This document shows, in pieces, positions 35,430-44,161 of a stretch of 64,000 nt of DNA (position 1 is its first letter; each line of letters starts with the position of its first letter). The position numbers and the translations under genes were made by a program. A model generated the notes under the pieces. The model ran no database searches. It saw nothing but the letters and a program-made list of their open reading frames with translations, and was not told the DNA's origin. Where the stretch lies: positions 45,358 to 109,357 of the forward strand of contig CAZIFG010000004.1 in assembly GCA_964539135.1 (NCBI GenBank). The letters run 5' to 3'. Source of the stretch: CAZIFG01 sp964539135. Its GTDB lineage: Bacteria; Margulisbacteria; Marinamargulisbacteria; GCA-2716485; CAZIFG01.

Positions 35430-36166
35430 TTAAGGCCTCCAAAGCGACGATCTCGATGTTGAAATTGGTGTAAAATAGACACAAAGTCAGATTTTCCAAA
35501 ATCAGGCCATAAAGTATCAATAAAAAAGAGTTCCGCATAAGAGAGTTGCCACAACATAAAGTTACTCAGTCTATGATCGCCACCTGTTCGAATTAAAAGA
35601 TCGGGGTCTGGAATGCCTGCGGTGTAGAGATGTTTTTCGATTTCAGCTTCCGTAAATGTGTGACACTGAGACATAGCATGCGCCAGTTCTCTGCGGCCGC
35701 CATAGTTAATCATTAAATTTAATTGGAGTGTCGTGCAATGCGCGGTTTCTGTCTCCGAGTTTTTAAGACCGGCGGCAAGAGAAGGCGAAAATTGAGACCA
35801 ATCTCCCAAAGAGCGAACGCGGACACCATTGGACAATAGGGCAGGGAGTTCCAGCGTCGTCATGTCTTCAATTAAAGACATTAAAAAATCCACTTCTTCT
35901 TGAGGGCGACTCCAATTTTCAGTAGAAAAGGTATAAACCGACAAATAATGAACATTATAATCGGCACAAAGCCCAATGGTTCGACGCAAGGTTTCAGCCC
36001 CTCGAACGTGACCTTCTGTGCGTTTAAGACCTCTTTCTTTTGCCCATCGTCCATTTCCATCCATAATCACAGCAATGTGTTTTGGAATGCGCTCTGGATC
36101 CAGATCATCCTGTTTGCATAGTGTTTCAAGGGGGGTTTGACGCTCAAGAAGTCCTGTAATCGTCAT
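35426..36166 (-). CDS. uppS: Isoprenyl transferase (undecaprenyl diphosphate synthase)
   Basis: Extends farnesyl diphosphate with isopentenyl units to the C55 lipid carrier for peptidoglycan and polysaccharides. The 246-residue product has the catalytic Asp in HIAVIMDGNGRWAKERG, YTFSTENWSRP and the C-terminal RTGGDHRLSNFM plus SYAELFF. A 27-residue N-terminal extension precedes the core. It starts 3 bp after the frr stop. Confidence 0.96.
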   Translation of the reverse strand: MTITGLLERQTPLETLCKQDDLDPERIPKHIAVIMDGNGRWAKERGLKRTEGHVRGAETLRRTIGLCADYNVHYLSVYTFSTENWSRPQEEVDFLMSLIEDMTTLELPALLSNGVRVRSLGDWSQFSPSLAAGLKNSETETAHCTTLQLNLMINYGGRRELAHAMSQCHTFTEAEIEKHLYTAGIPDPDLLIRTGGDHRLSNFMLWQLSYAELFFIDTLWPDFGKSDFVSILHQFQHRDRRFGGLK

Positions 36167-36169
36167 GGC

Positions 36170-36712
36170 TTAAACAGTCAAAATTTCTTTTTCTTTTTTA
36201 AGAACCAATTCGTCTATTTTTTTAGAGAAAGATTCTGTAGAGGCCTGAACCTCTTCCTGCATTTTTTTAGACTCATCTTCTGTCAGTTCTTTTGCTTTTT
36301 CACTGACTTTGATTTTATCAATAGCATCCCGACGAACATTGCGTAGCGCCACTTTACCTTCTTCAGCGTAAGCATGAAGGACTTTGACCAATTCTTTACG
36401 GCGTTCTTCGGTAAGTTCCGGTAAACGGATCCGAATCATACCCCCATCTGTATTGGGATTAAGTCCCAGTTGAGAGGTTTGAATGGCCTTTTCAATGCTT
36501 TTAATGGCACCTTGATCAAAGACATTCAAGACAAGCGTTGTGGCTTCAGGCGCAGAAACAGACGCCAATTGCTGAAGCGGAACTTTAGATCCATAATACT
36601 CGACAACAACGCCGCTCAACATATCGGGATTGGCGCGATTGGTTCTTAACGTGGCAATATGCAGTTTAAAAGAGTCCACGGTTTTTTGCATTTTTTCATT
36701 GAGTTCGCTCAT
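36170..36712 (-). CDS. frr: Ribosome recycling factor
   Basis: Splits post-termination ribosomes with EF-G. The 180-residue product shows the family start (MQKTVDSFKLHIATLRTNRA), YYGSKVPLQQLASVS, RIRLPELTEERRKELVK and NVRRDAIDKIK. The ATG overlaps the pyrH stop by 4 bp. Confidence 0.97.
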   Translation of the reverse strand: MSELNEKMQKTVDSFKLHIATLRTNRANPDMLSGVVVEYYGSKVPLQQLASVSAPEATTLVLNVFDQGAIKSIEKAIQTSQLGLNPNTDGGMIRIRLPELTEERRKELVKVLHAYAEEGKVALRNVRRDAIDKIKVSEKAKELTEDESKKMQEEVQASTESFSKKIDELVLKKEKEILTV

Positions 36713-37431
36713 TTCTGATCTCCAATATAAGTACCCACTTTTTCTTGTAAAAGGGCCTTTTGAATATTACCTTCTTTCGAGAGGTTAAACACCACAATCG
36801 GAATATTATTTTCCTGGCTTAAGGTTAGTGCCGTCGTATCCATAACGTGTAAATTTCGAGTTAATACATCTTGATAAGTTAAGGACTCAAAAAACTGAGC
36901 ATCGGCATGTTTCATGGGGTCTTTATCATAGACGCCATCTACCTTAGTGGCTTTAAAAATAACATCTGCCTTAATTTCAGCGGCACGCAAGGCAGCCGTC
37001 GTATCGGTTGTAAAATAGGGATTTCCGGTACCGCCTGCAAAAATCACAATACGACCTTTTTCCATATGGCGAATAGATCGTTGCAAAATAAAGGTTTCGG
37101 CAACTTCTCGAACATGAAGCGCGCTTTGAACCCGAGAGGGGACATCCACGCGGCTAAGGGCATCCTGAAGAGCCAAGGCATTCATAATCGTTGCAAGCAT
37201 GCCTGTGTAGTCAGCAGTCACTCTATCCATGCCATTTTCAGAAGCAGAAAGCCCCCTAAAAATATTGCCACCGCCGATTACAATGGCCAAATCGATACCC
37301 AATTGATAAGCCGATTTAATTTCATTGGCTAAAAACAAAAGAAAATGAGGGTCTATCCCATAGTCTCTTTCGCCTTTAAAAGCTTCTCCACTGAGTTTAA
37401 GTAAAACGCGTTTATATTTAATTCGTGTCAT
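36709..37431 (-). CDS. pyrH: UMP kinase
   Basis: Phosphorylates UMP to UDP; cytoplasmic hexamer of the amino-acid-kinase fold. The 240-residue product has LLKLSGEAF, VIGGGNIFRG, DYTGMLATIMNALALQDAL and GGTGNPYFTTDTTAALRA. It leads the pyrH-frr-uppS-cdsA-dxr-dprA-pgeF-pyrG(-kefB) run. In many bacteria rpsB-tsf precede pyrH; here they are replaced by the J-domain cassette and an opposite-strand operon. Confidence 0.97.
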   Translation of the reverse strand: MTRIKYKRVLLKLSGEAFKGERDYGIDPHFLLFLANEIKSAYQLGIDLAIVIGGGNIFRGLSASENGMDRVTADYTGMLATIMNALALQDALSRVDVPSRVQSALHVREVAETFILQRSIRHMEKGRIVIFAGGTGNPYFTTDTTAALRAAEIKADVIFKATKVDGVYDKDPMKHADAQFFESLTYQDVLTRNLHVMDTTALTLSQENNIPIVVFNLSKEGNIQKALLQEKVGTYIGDQK

Positions 37432-37440
37432 AATGGCGAT

Positions 37441-37469
37441 ATTCTATCAGCTTAAAAATAGAATAACAA
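37441..37469 (-). promoter_or_regulatory. pyrH operon promoter, near-leaderless
   Basis: Minus strand: TTGTTA (37469-37464), a 17-bp spacer, TAGAAT (37446-37441), 9 nt to ATG 37431. The -35 sits just beside the end of the element at 37472, so the insertion has replaced everything upstream of the core promoter. Confidence 0.55.
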
Positions 37470-37471
37470 TA

Positions 37472-38467
37472 ATGAGACTGTTGCGACATGCCTACGTTTG
37501 GATCAGACAGATGGCTTTGGAATGAGATGTTGGTAGGCCTTTTGAACCAGCATAAAGACATATGCATCTCCTCCTTTATCAGGATGGTGTTGAAGCATTA
37601 ATGCTTTGTAGGCACGTTTAATCGTATTGACAGAGGCGGTGGAAGGAAGGCTGAGAATACGAAAGGCTTTTGCATCAGTCATTTCTGGTGGATCCAATGG
37701 AGACATAAATTCGGAGACAAAAGGAAGGGCAGAGGGAACGCCATAATGAGTGATGCCAAGTGTGACAAGATCAGGAGCAGCTGTGCGTGTCGCCTTATAA
37801 TGCCAGGATAAATCACGTGGCGGCGTAAATTCATGAACCCCATAAGCACGGTCAACACCTTTGCGAACGATAGGATCTATAATAGACTTGGTTAAAAAGA
37901 CAAAAGAAACCAACATAAAGGTAAGAAAGAGCGTTTCCGGGGTAGCCTCATGGAGGGCATGGCCGAGGTAGGCAATAAACACGGCAACTTTAAAGGCCGG
38001 ATGTGTTGGGGGGGGTGCTGAAGGCGAGGTAAGGGCATCAATATCTGTTCTAAGTGTGGGGCGACTGGATAACACATAGGCAGAAGACGATAAAAAAATC
38101 TGCTTTAAGGCAGAGAGTCGATCTGTAAAAATACGAACTTCATAAGGGGGGATCCCGCCTTTATAGTGAGACAGCATCTTAAGGTGCCGAGAAAAACTAT
38201 CAAATAAAGCATCACATTTGAAGTCCTTATAAGTTAGTTTTGCCCGTTCAGTAAGATCCTTCAAAGTCGGGGTTCTATTTCCCCCTTCCAGCATAAAAAA
38301 GGAAAGCAAGGTTGAAATATAAAGCTTTTCAAGCTCAGAATAGGATTTAGATTCACAAACAGGGGCTAAAGAAAGGACTTTAAACATAATCGGCTCCTAG
38401 AAAGTTTCGTTATTCTTATTTGGGTTATCGAGATTTGGAATAAAATAATTTCACAACAGTCTCATAT
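37472..38467. mobile_element. Gene-carrying cassette bounded by MITE-like ends
   Basis: The left end ATGAGACTGTTGCGACAT (37472-37489) continues into GCCTACGTTTGGATCA, as in the full copies. The right end ATTTCACAACAGTCTCAT (38450-38467) is its inverted repeat with three mismatches. Instead of the roughly 100-bp interior, the space holds a complete J-domain gene. The whole unit is 996 bp. It could be a transposable cassette, or two element ends left after rearrangement. No clear target duplication is seen. Confidence 0.6.
37503..38387 (-). CDS. Membrane-associated J-domain protein
   Basis: A 294-residue protein with a C-terminal J-domain (about residues 240-290): AFRILSLPSTASVNTIKRAY, then LQHHPDKGGD with the HPD tripeptide that stimulates DnaK ATPase. 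One or two hydrophobic segments near residues 130-172 suggest membrane anchoring. The N-terminal 120 residues are unrecognised. The order, membrane region then C-terminal J-domain, recalls DjlA-like co-chaperones, but without clear homology. The stop TGA is the first three bases of the element-end sequence TGATCCAAACG, so the gene reads into the element. Its location between inverted-repeat ends suggests it was carried in. Whether it serves DnaK or acts on a host chaperone is unknown. Confidence 0.72.
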   Translation of the reverse strand: MFKVLSLAPVCESKSYSELEKLYISTLLSFFMLEGGNRTPTLKDLTERAKLTYKDFKCDALFDSFSRHLKMLSHYKGGIPPYEVRIFTDRLSALKQIFLSSSAYVLSSRPTLRTDIDALTSPSAPPPTHPAFKVAVFIAYLGHALHEATPETLFLTFMLVSFVFLTKSIIDPIVRKGVDRAYGVHEFTPPRDLSWHYKATRTAAPDLVTLGITHYGVPSALPFVSEFMSPLDPPEMTDAKAFRILSLPSTASVNTIKRAYKALMLQHHPDKGGDAYVFMLVQKAYQHLIPKPSV

Positions 38468-38495
38468 TGGTGATACGTCGTATTTATGGCATAAT
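38467..38495 (+). promoter_or_regulatory. rseP promoter, near-leaderless
   Basis: TTGGTG (38467-38472), a 17-bp spacer, CATAAT (38490-38495), 9 nt to ATG 38505. The -35 begins at the last base of the cassette's right end. Confidence 0.45.
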
Positions 38496-38504
38496 AAAAC
38501 CACT

Positions 38505-39584
38505 ATGTTAATAATCATCACCATTATCGCCTTAGGGCTTGTTATATTTATTCATGAATTGGGCCATCTATGGGCGGCAAAAGCCTGTGGTATTGGCGTC
38601 CATGAGTTCAGTATTGGAATGGGACCTAAGGTCTTAGGCAAAAGAATAAACGGAACAGACTATAATTTAAGACTATTGCCCTTCGGGGGATTTGTGAAAT
38701 TGGCGGGCTTAGATGAAGACAAAGAGGCACCTCCTATTGCGGATCACCTAAATTACAGAAAGAAGCCACTCTACAAACGCTTTATCGTCATTGTGGCCGG
38801 ATCTGTTATGAATATTATCCTGGGTTATGTTCTGTTTACGGGCGTGTCTTTTGGAATGGGGATTCCGGAACCGACAGGAATCATTGAACATGTGGTCAAC
38901 AATACACCAGCTGCTCAGGTGGGCCTAAAAGAAGGCGATGAAATTATAAAGGTAGATGCTAAACCCTTGGCCAAAGAAAATTTAGTGAAGGTGATCCAGC
39001 GCACAAAAGGCAAAGAAATGAATTTAACCATCAAACGAGACAATAAAATCTTTGACGTTAAAATTACACCTGAAAAAAAATCAGAGAAAAAGTGGATTTT
39101 AGGGCTGATGTTAAAAATTAACCATCAAAAAATCCCCCTTTTGGAGGCCTGTGTTCAAGGCGGAGTCCAAACCTTAGATCAAATTAAAATGATGCTCGTG
39201 AGCGTCAAACTATTGGTGACAGGACAGGTTTCCGTCTCTCAAATGACAGGGCCTGTAGGCATTGTTCAATTTGCATCGTCTCAATTGGACAGTGGATTCT
39301 TTAGATTTTTAAACGTCATGGCCTTAATTACCTTGAGTTTAGGGATTATGAATTTACTTCCCTTTCCCGTATTAGATGGTGGGCACTTGATGTTTTTACT
39401 CCTTGAGGGACTAAGAGGAAAACCCCTGTCAGAACGGGTAGAGCTTTGGATTGCCAATATTGGCGCGGGGCTTTTAATTACATTGATGGCCTTTATTATT
39501 TTAAATGATGTTATAAAATGGAAAGAAAGAGGCGAGTTATTCAAACGCTTTCAATCAAGTATAATAAAAGAGAAAGGGAAGTAG
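38505..39584 (+). CDS. rseP: Site-2 intramembrane zinc metalloprotease RseP (M50)
   Basis: Inner-membrane protease that cleaves transmembrane substrates, classically anti-sigma factors. The 359-residue product has the zinc motif HELGH in the first helix (VIFIHELGHLWAAKACG) and a central PDZ domain (about 125-190: NNTPAAQVGLKEGDEIIKVD). The second catalytic motif NLLPFPVLDGGHLMFLL is in the third helix. One PDZ domain rather than two. Leads rseP-ftsE-ftsX-PpiD-like, all envelope functions. Confidence 0.94.
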   Translation: MLIIITIIALGLVIFIHELGHLWAAKACGIGVHEFSIGMGPKVLGKRINGTDYNLRLLPFGGFVKLAGLDEDKEAPPIADHLNYRKKPLYKRFIVIVAGSVMNIILGYVLFTGVSFGMGIPEPTGIIEHVVNNTPAAQVGLKEGDEIIKVDAKPLAKENLVKVIQRTKGKEMNLTIKRDNKIFDVKITPEKKSEKKWILGLMLKINHQKIPLLEACVQGGVQTLDQIKMMLVSVKLLVTGQVSVSQMTGPVGIVQFASSQLDSGFFRFLNVMALITLSLGIMNLLPFPVLDGGHLMFLLLEGLRGKPLSERVELWIANIGAGLLITLMAFIILNDVIKWKERGELFKRFQSSIIKEKGK

Positions 39585-39598
39585 GGTGTTAGGCACGC

Positions 39599-40279
39599 AT
39601 GATTAAGATTAAGCGATTAGGAAAAAAGTATCCCAACGGACTCATTGCCCTAGAAGATATCAATTTAACCATCCAAAACAATGAATTTGTCTATTTAGTA
39701 GGCGCATCTGGAGCAGGGAAATCGACTCTCTTACGCATGATTTTTAGAGCAGAATATCCCAGTAGTGGGGAGATTTTTATTGATAATTTTAACTTATCTA
39801 AAATTAATGAATCCCAAGTACCAATTTTAAGACGCAGTATCGGTGTGGTATTCCAAGATTTTAAATTATTACCGAAACGAACCGTGTATGAAAATGTAGC
39901 CTTTGCGCTTCGTTTTTTAAACTATTCTCGCAATCGTATTCGAAAGCAAGTGGGCCAAGTATTAGAATTAGTGGGCTTACATGAAAAAATGAATCAATAT
40001 CCCTCTCAGCTTTCAGGGGGAGAACAACAACGCATTTGCATTGCAAGAGCCATTGTAAATAATCCCCCCATATTACTTGCAGATGAGCCTACTGGAAGTT
40101 TGGATCCAGATACGTCATGGGAAATCATGCAGCTCTTAAGTAAAATCAACAGTCGAAAAACAACCGTTGTGGTTGCGACGCATAATAAAGGGATTGTAGA
40201 TGATATTCGAAAACGCGTGGTTGCATTGGAAAAAGGACGCATTGTTAGAGATGAACAATTGGGGGCCTATGACGGGTAA
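39599..40279 (+). CDS. ftsE: Cell division ATP-binding protein FtsE
   Basis: ABC ATPase that with FtsX couples division to peptidoglycan hydrolase activation. The 226-residue product has Walker A GASGAGKST, Q-loop VVFQDFKLLPKRTVYENVAF, signature LSGGEQQR, Walker B ILLADEPTGSLD and the switch His in VATHN. Followed by ftsX after 3 bp. Confidence 0.95.
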   Translation: MIKIKRLGKKYPNGLIALEDINLTIQNNEFVYLVGASGAGKSTLLRMIFRAEYPSSGEIFIDNFNLSKINESQVPILRRSIGVVFQDFKLLPKRTVYENVAFALRFLNYSRNRIRKQVGQVLELVGLHEKMNQYPSQLSGGEQQRICIARAIVNNPPILLADEPTGSLDPDTSWEIMQLLSKINSRKTTVVVATHNKGIVDDIRKRVVALEKGRIVRDEQLGAYDG

Positions 40280-40282
40280 AAG

Positions 40283-41170
40283 ATGTTAAATAAGTTATCC
40301 TTTTTTATATCGGAAGCCTTTATTGGAATGAGACGGTCTGCGTTGATGATGTTCATTGCGATTGGGACTATTTCAGTGTCACTGGTTATTTTTGGTGTTT
40401 TTCTATTGATCAATGCTAACTTATCGAATTTGGGTAATTTTGTGACCGCAAAATTAGAAATCCGAGCCTTTTTACAATCTGATATTTCGGATGCGGAACG
40501 CATGCGATTTAAAACCATTTTAGAACAAATGCCCTATGTCAAAACAGTGGTCTTTGTAGACAAAAACGAGGCCTGGAAAAATTTTCGAACCAACTATCCC
40601 AATTTAGAGCTTGCAGAAATTGTCACAGATAATCCCTTACCCGATGCCTTTAAAATTGTATTAAGTGACAACAAACATATTACAGAGCTTGCAGGAAAAA
40701 TAAAAAGTTACAATACCTATGTAGAAGATGTTGTTTATGGAGGAAGCATAGCGGAACGCATGTCAAATTTTTCAAGGTTGGTACGCATTGCAGGATTTAT
40801 TTTGGTGATTTTTTTAACACTCGCAACCTTATTTATCATTGTAAATACCATTAGACTGACCGTGTTAAATCGAGAAGATGAGATTGCGATCATGAAACTA
40901 GTAGGCGCAACAAATGCCTTTATTAGTGGGCCTTTTATTATTGAAGGGCTTTTAATTGGATTATCAGGGTCTTTAATAGCCTCTGGGGTTTTAAAATATT
41001 TTTATGGTGTTTTTGCCAGCCATTTTCAGACAAAGATGCCTTATTTTCCCATTGTATTTGATCCTTGGGCTTTAAATAAAATCTATTTATCTATTATTGC
41101 CTTAGGTATTTTTCTGGGAATTTTAGGGGCTTATATTTCAATTTCAAAAATATTAAAACGAACAATTTAA
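40283..41170 (+). CDS. ftsX: Cell division protein FtsX
   Basis: Permease-like partner of FtsE; four membrane spans with a periplasmic domain between spans 1 and 2. The 295-residue product starts with SEAFIGMRRSALMMFIAIGT, as in the family. It has a large extracytoplasmic domain at about 55-165 and the MacB-like NREDEIAIMKLVGATN between spans 2 and 3. Signals activation of murein hydrolases through the loop. Confidence 0.94.
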   Translation: MLNKLSFFISEAFIGMRRSALMMFIAIGTISVSLVIFGVFLLINANLSNLGNFVTAKLEIRAFLQSDISDAERMRFKTILEQMPYVKTVVFVDKNEAWKNFRTNYPNLELAEIVTDNPLPDAFKIVLSDNKHITELAGKIKSYNTYVEDVVYGGSIAERMSNFSRLVRIAGFILVIFLTLATLFIIVNTIRLTVLNREDEIAIMKLVGATNAFISGPFIIEGLLIGLSGSLIASGVLKYFYGVFASHFQTKMPYFPIVFDPWALNKIYLSIIALGIFLGILGAYISISKILKRTI

Positions 41171-41186
41171 AGGAGTATCAATTCAG

Positions 41187-42611
41187 ATGATCAGATTTTT
41201 AAGAGAAAAACAGGGCATGATTGTATGGGGCATTATCATCTTTTTTGTGGCAACCATGTTCACGGGCAGTTTTTTCATGTCCGATCATTTTAATAGCAAC
41301 ACCTCTGAAACAGAAAGCCCCAAAGAGTCTGACGTTGCATGGGTGGGATCGACACCTTTAGATCCGCTTTTATTTAACCGAAATATCCAGGCTATTTTCA
41401 GATCTGTGACAACGCGAATGGATCCAGAAGCGCAAGAAAGTTTGATTTACCAAGCCTTTACAGAAACGGTAAAACAAATGATTTTTTTAAATATGGCAAA
41501 AGAAAAAGACATAGAGGTCAGTCGGTCAGAGCGAGAAGCTGGGATAGAGCAGTATGTTATGCTTGAAAATGTAAGAGACAAAGAGGCCTTAAAAGAAAAG
41601 TACAAAAAAAACAATTACGATTATGATAAATTAATCGATATTATTAATCAGCAAATTTTAATGGAAAAAGCCAAAAGAGAGCTTTTAAAAGATGTAACCG
41701 TAACAAATGAAGATGTGGATAATTTTTATACAGAAGTGGATGTTCAACATATTCTGATCAAAGTAAGCCCAACCGATAAGGCATCAGAGAAAGAAAAGGT
41801 CGCCACCCAAATTTATAAGGAGCTGCAAAGCAAAAAACTTAATTTTGAAGCGGCTGTTGCCAAATATTCAGAAGATACGCCCACCCTTGAAAAGAAAGGG
41901 AGTTTAGGTAAAATCCGTTTGGGGCAAACACTGCCGGAATTTGATGCGGCTGTATTCAGTTTAAAACCAGGCGAAATATCGAAGCCCATCAAAACCTTAT
42001 TTGGGTATCACATTGTCAAATTAAATTCAAAACAAGAATTAAAACGACCCATTGATTTTGATTATGAAAAAGAGAAACCCAAATTACTGGAGTTCAGACA
42101 AACCAGAACCTTAGAATTGGCGATTGTGAATGCGCTTCAATTTAATCCTATTAAAATTAATGATCCTATTTTAGCAGCGGCAGATGCCAAAGCAAAAGGA
42201 AATTGGGCAAGTGCGGAGGCCAATTATCAGCTCCAAATTTCAAAACGAGCTTATGATCCGGTTGCCAATTTTATGTTGGGTAATTTGTATGTCAAAGCCG
42301 GTGAAGTGGATAAGGGCATTGCGGAGTATGAGAAAGCCAAAGTAAAAATTGCATTGGTTGAGAATAAAGAATTTCCAGATTTATTTATTGCCTGGGGGAA
42401 GGCCTGCAAATCCAAAGGAGACACGGGCCTTGCGTTAGAATTATATAAAACAGCCTTGACTCAATCTTTAAAGGTTGAAAGTCTGCTCCTCATTTTAAAA
42501 GAAGAATTTACAAGCTTAAAAGCAGGAAAAGAATTGGCGACTGTGACTCAAGCCTTAGCTCAAATTCAGGTCGAGAAAGACGCCGCTCAACAAGCGGCAG
42601 GACAGCAGTAA
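41187..42611 (+). CDS. PpiD/SurA-like periplasmic prolyl isomerase with TPR tail
   Basis: A 474-residue envelope chaperone. One N-terminal membrane anchor (about 10-32: IVWGIIIFFVATMFTGSFFM) and a SurA_N-like helical region lead to a parvulin domain at about 185-290 with VQHILIKVSP, KGSLGKIRLGQTLPEFDAAV and FGYHIVKL. The last 150 residues are TPR-like (ASAEANYQLQI, VANFMLGNLYVKAGEVDKGI). The PPIC-TPR arrangement differs from standard PpiD. It would assist folding of secreted or outer-membrane proteins. An AAAGGAG Shine-Dalgarno lies 11 nt upstream. The end faces the convergent 42641 gene across 29 bp. Confidence 0.85.
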   Translation: MIRFLREKQGMIVWGIIIFFVATMFTGSFFMSDHFNSNTSETESPKESDVAWVGSTPLDPLLFNRNIQAIFRSVTTRMDPEAQESLIYQAFTETVKQMIFLNMAKEKDIEVSRSEREAGIEQYVMLENVRDKEALKEKYKKNNYDYDKLIDIINQQILMEKAKRELLKDVTVTNEDVDNFYTEVDVQHILIKVSPTDKASEKEKVATQIYKELQSKKLNFEAAVAKYSEDTPTLEKKGSLGKIRLGQTLPEFDAAVFSLKPGEISKPIKTLFGYHIVKLNSKQELKRPIDFDYEKEKPKLLEFRQTRTLELAIVNALQFNPIKINDPILAAADAKAKGNWASAEANYQLQISKRAYDPVANFMLGNLYVKAGEVDKGIAEYEKAKVKIALVENKEFPDLFIAWGKACKSKGDTGLALELYKTALTQSLKVESLLLILKEEFTSLKAGKELATVTQALAQIQVEKDAAQQAAGQQ

Positions 42612-42640
42612 AAGGACCCTGATCGCGAGCCCTTATTTTT

Positions 42641-43576
42641 TTAGGCTGCGGTAATCTTTTTTAAAACCTCAGATAACTTAAGGGTATCTGTGGCATGTTG
42701 TTTGACCATATGGTGGGAAGGTGCGTATTTTTTTTGAAAAAAGGATTTCCCCCATTTTTTATGGTGAGCTAAAAAAAAGACATAATAATGAACACTCATA
42801 GAATTTTGAGTAAGCTGGTGTGCAAGAGAATGAGAGAGATCTAAGACCGCTTCTTTTTGACTCAAAGGAGCGGGTTTTAAAAGAAGGGCATCCATGCCAG
42901 ACAGTAGGTCCTGAAACTGGGAAATAGAAGCGGATAAAATAATGGTTTTAGCCGTATCAATGAGGTGAGTTAAACATTCGAGTTGAATCGCGAATAGGGC
43001 CTCAACAGTTGATTTCCACGCGGGTAATCTAAACAGAGTTTGAATTGCATGGGTATTCGATGTTAGAATCAAGGTCAGTCCAATAATCGCATATTGCCGG
43101 TGTTCCAGGGGATCTTGAAGCTTGAGGCTCTCTTTTAAAGCTTGCATCAAGAGGAGAGATAAATCAGGCGGATTGGGATATTTACAGGCGCCCACAAGGA
43201 TCAGTAAAATATCGCGCTTTTTAGATAGATTAGAGGTAGTCGTATAAATTTTGATGAAATTTTTAAGTGTAGACAGTGCTTTTTGACTGAGAACGGTAGG
43301 GGTTAGCTGTCTCTCTAGGCGTTTAAGTCCATCTTCATTAAAATTAGAGGGGATGTGGTGTGCAGGGTCTGGAAGATCGTCAATGGAAACAAGCGGAACA
43401 GATTCAATAAAAGAGGGAATGCCAACAGAATCATACGGGGGTAGAGACGCATCAGATTCTACCTGATCCAGTGCAGAGTGAATACGTTTACCAAATTCTT
43501 CCTTTGATTTTTTCTGTTTCTGATCCCTTTTTCGGGAATTGAGACGATAAATATCGCCTGAAATGCCGGATACCAT
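42641..43576 (-). CDS. Hypothetical helical protein
   Basis: A 311-residue protein with no signal peptide or membrane span. The N-terminus (1-30) is basic and Lys/Gln-rich (NSRKRDQKQKKSKEEFG). The rest is predicted helical, with a linker near 50-85 rich in Pro and Ser. I do not recognise a family. The Shine-Dalgarno AAGGAGG (43587-43581) is good. Element C begins 6 bp upstream of it, so the element separates the gene from any original promoter. It is isolated on its strand. Confidence 0.6.
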   Translation of the reverse strand: MVSGISGDIYRLNSRKRDQKQKKSKEEFGKRIHSALDQVESDASLPPYDSVGIPSFIESVPLVSIDDLPDPAHHIPSNFNEDGLKRLERQLTPTVLSQKALSTLKNFIKIYTTTSNLSKKRDILLILVGACKYPNPPDLSLLLMQALKESLKLQDPLEHRQYAIIGLTLILTSNTHAIQTLFRLPAWKSTVEALFAIQLECLTHLIDTAKTIILSASISQFQDLLSGMDALLLKPAPLSQKEAVLDLSHSLAHQLTQNSMSVHYYVFFLAHHKKWGKSFFQKKYAPSHHMVKQHATDTLKLSEVLKKITAA

Positions 43577-43593
43577 AGGACCTCCTTCATTAT

Positions 43594-43735
43594 GGGACTG
43601 TTGCTAAACGCCTATTTTGGCCATCTGCGGTGTTATCCTCGTCCTCAAGTCCTCATTTATGATATATAAATTCAGGGCTTTCGGACTAGCACTGCCTTGC
43701 AGCTGATCCAAACGTATGAATTTCCCAACAGTCCC
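43594..43735 (-). mobile_element. MITE-like element, copy C
   Basis: 142 bp, opposite orientation to copies A, B and D. Ends GGGACTGTTGCTAAACGCC and GAATTTCCCAACAGTCCC are inverted repeats with several mismatches. The interior is the reverse complement of the conserved blocks (ATCCTCGTCCTCAAGTCCTC). Flanks ATTAT and ATCAT match at four of five bases. Confidence 0.82.
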
Positions 43736-43807
43736 ATCATACTAAACATGGAATATGTTAAGTAGTTACGCTTTAACTGTACATCAGGAAGAGAGAGGAG
43801 TCAAAAA

Positions 43808-44161
43808 TTAAGCCGAAAAAAGATCACAAATCAACTCATGGCCTTGAGTGGCAGAAATGAGAACCGCATCAAATCGACAGGCATAGTCATGCAATGAAAA
43901 GTGATAAATGTAGTGCTCAGCGGTTTGAATGAGTCGTTGTTTTTGACGTAAAATTTGTTCAAGAGGATGTACCCATGTTGGATTGTCATAAGCTTTAACT
44001 TCAACAAAGACAAGAACACCTTCAGGATCTATCATGATCAAATCTATTTCACCAAAACGGGATCTAAAGTTTTGATCTCGAAGATGATATCCCTTTTGAA
44101 TCAAAAAAGAGAGTGCTAAGGATTCGCCTTTAAATCCTTTTTCTCGAGCCCGACGCCCCAT
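43808..44161 (-). CDS. yraN: YraN-family (UPF0102) nuclease-fold protein
   Basis: A 117-residue protein with the restriction-endonuclease-like core: GFKGESLALSFL, FGEIDLIM, VLVFVEVKAY and CRFDAVLI. Family function is unsettled; a role in DNA processing or uptake has been suggested. The ATG overlaps the rnhB stop (TAATG). It ends the fab operon. Confidence 0.93.
   Translation of the reverse strand: MGRRAREKGFKGESLALSFLIQKGYHLRDQNFRSRFGEIDLIMIDPEGVLVFVEVKAYDNPTWVHPLEQILRQKQRLIQTAEHYIYHFSLHDYACRFDAVLISATQGHELICDLFSA

Noticed and set aside
42612..42640. Strong terminator between the convergent PpiD-like and orphan genes
   Set aside because: A T-run is present but no convincing GC-rich stem.
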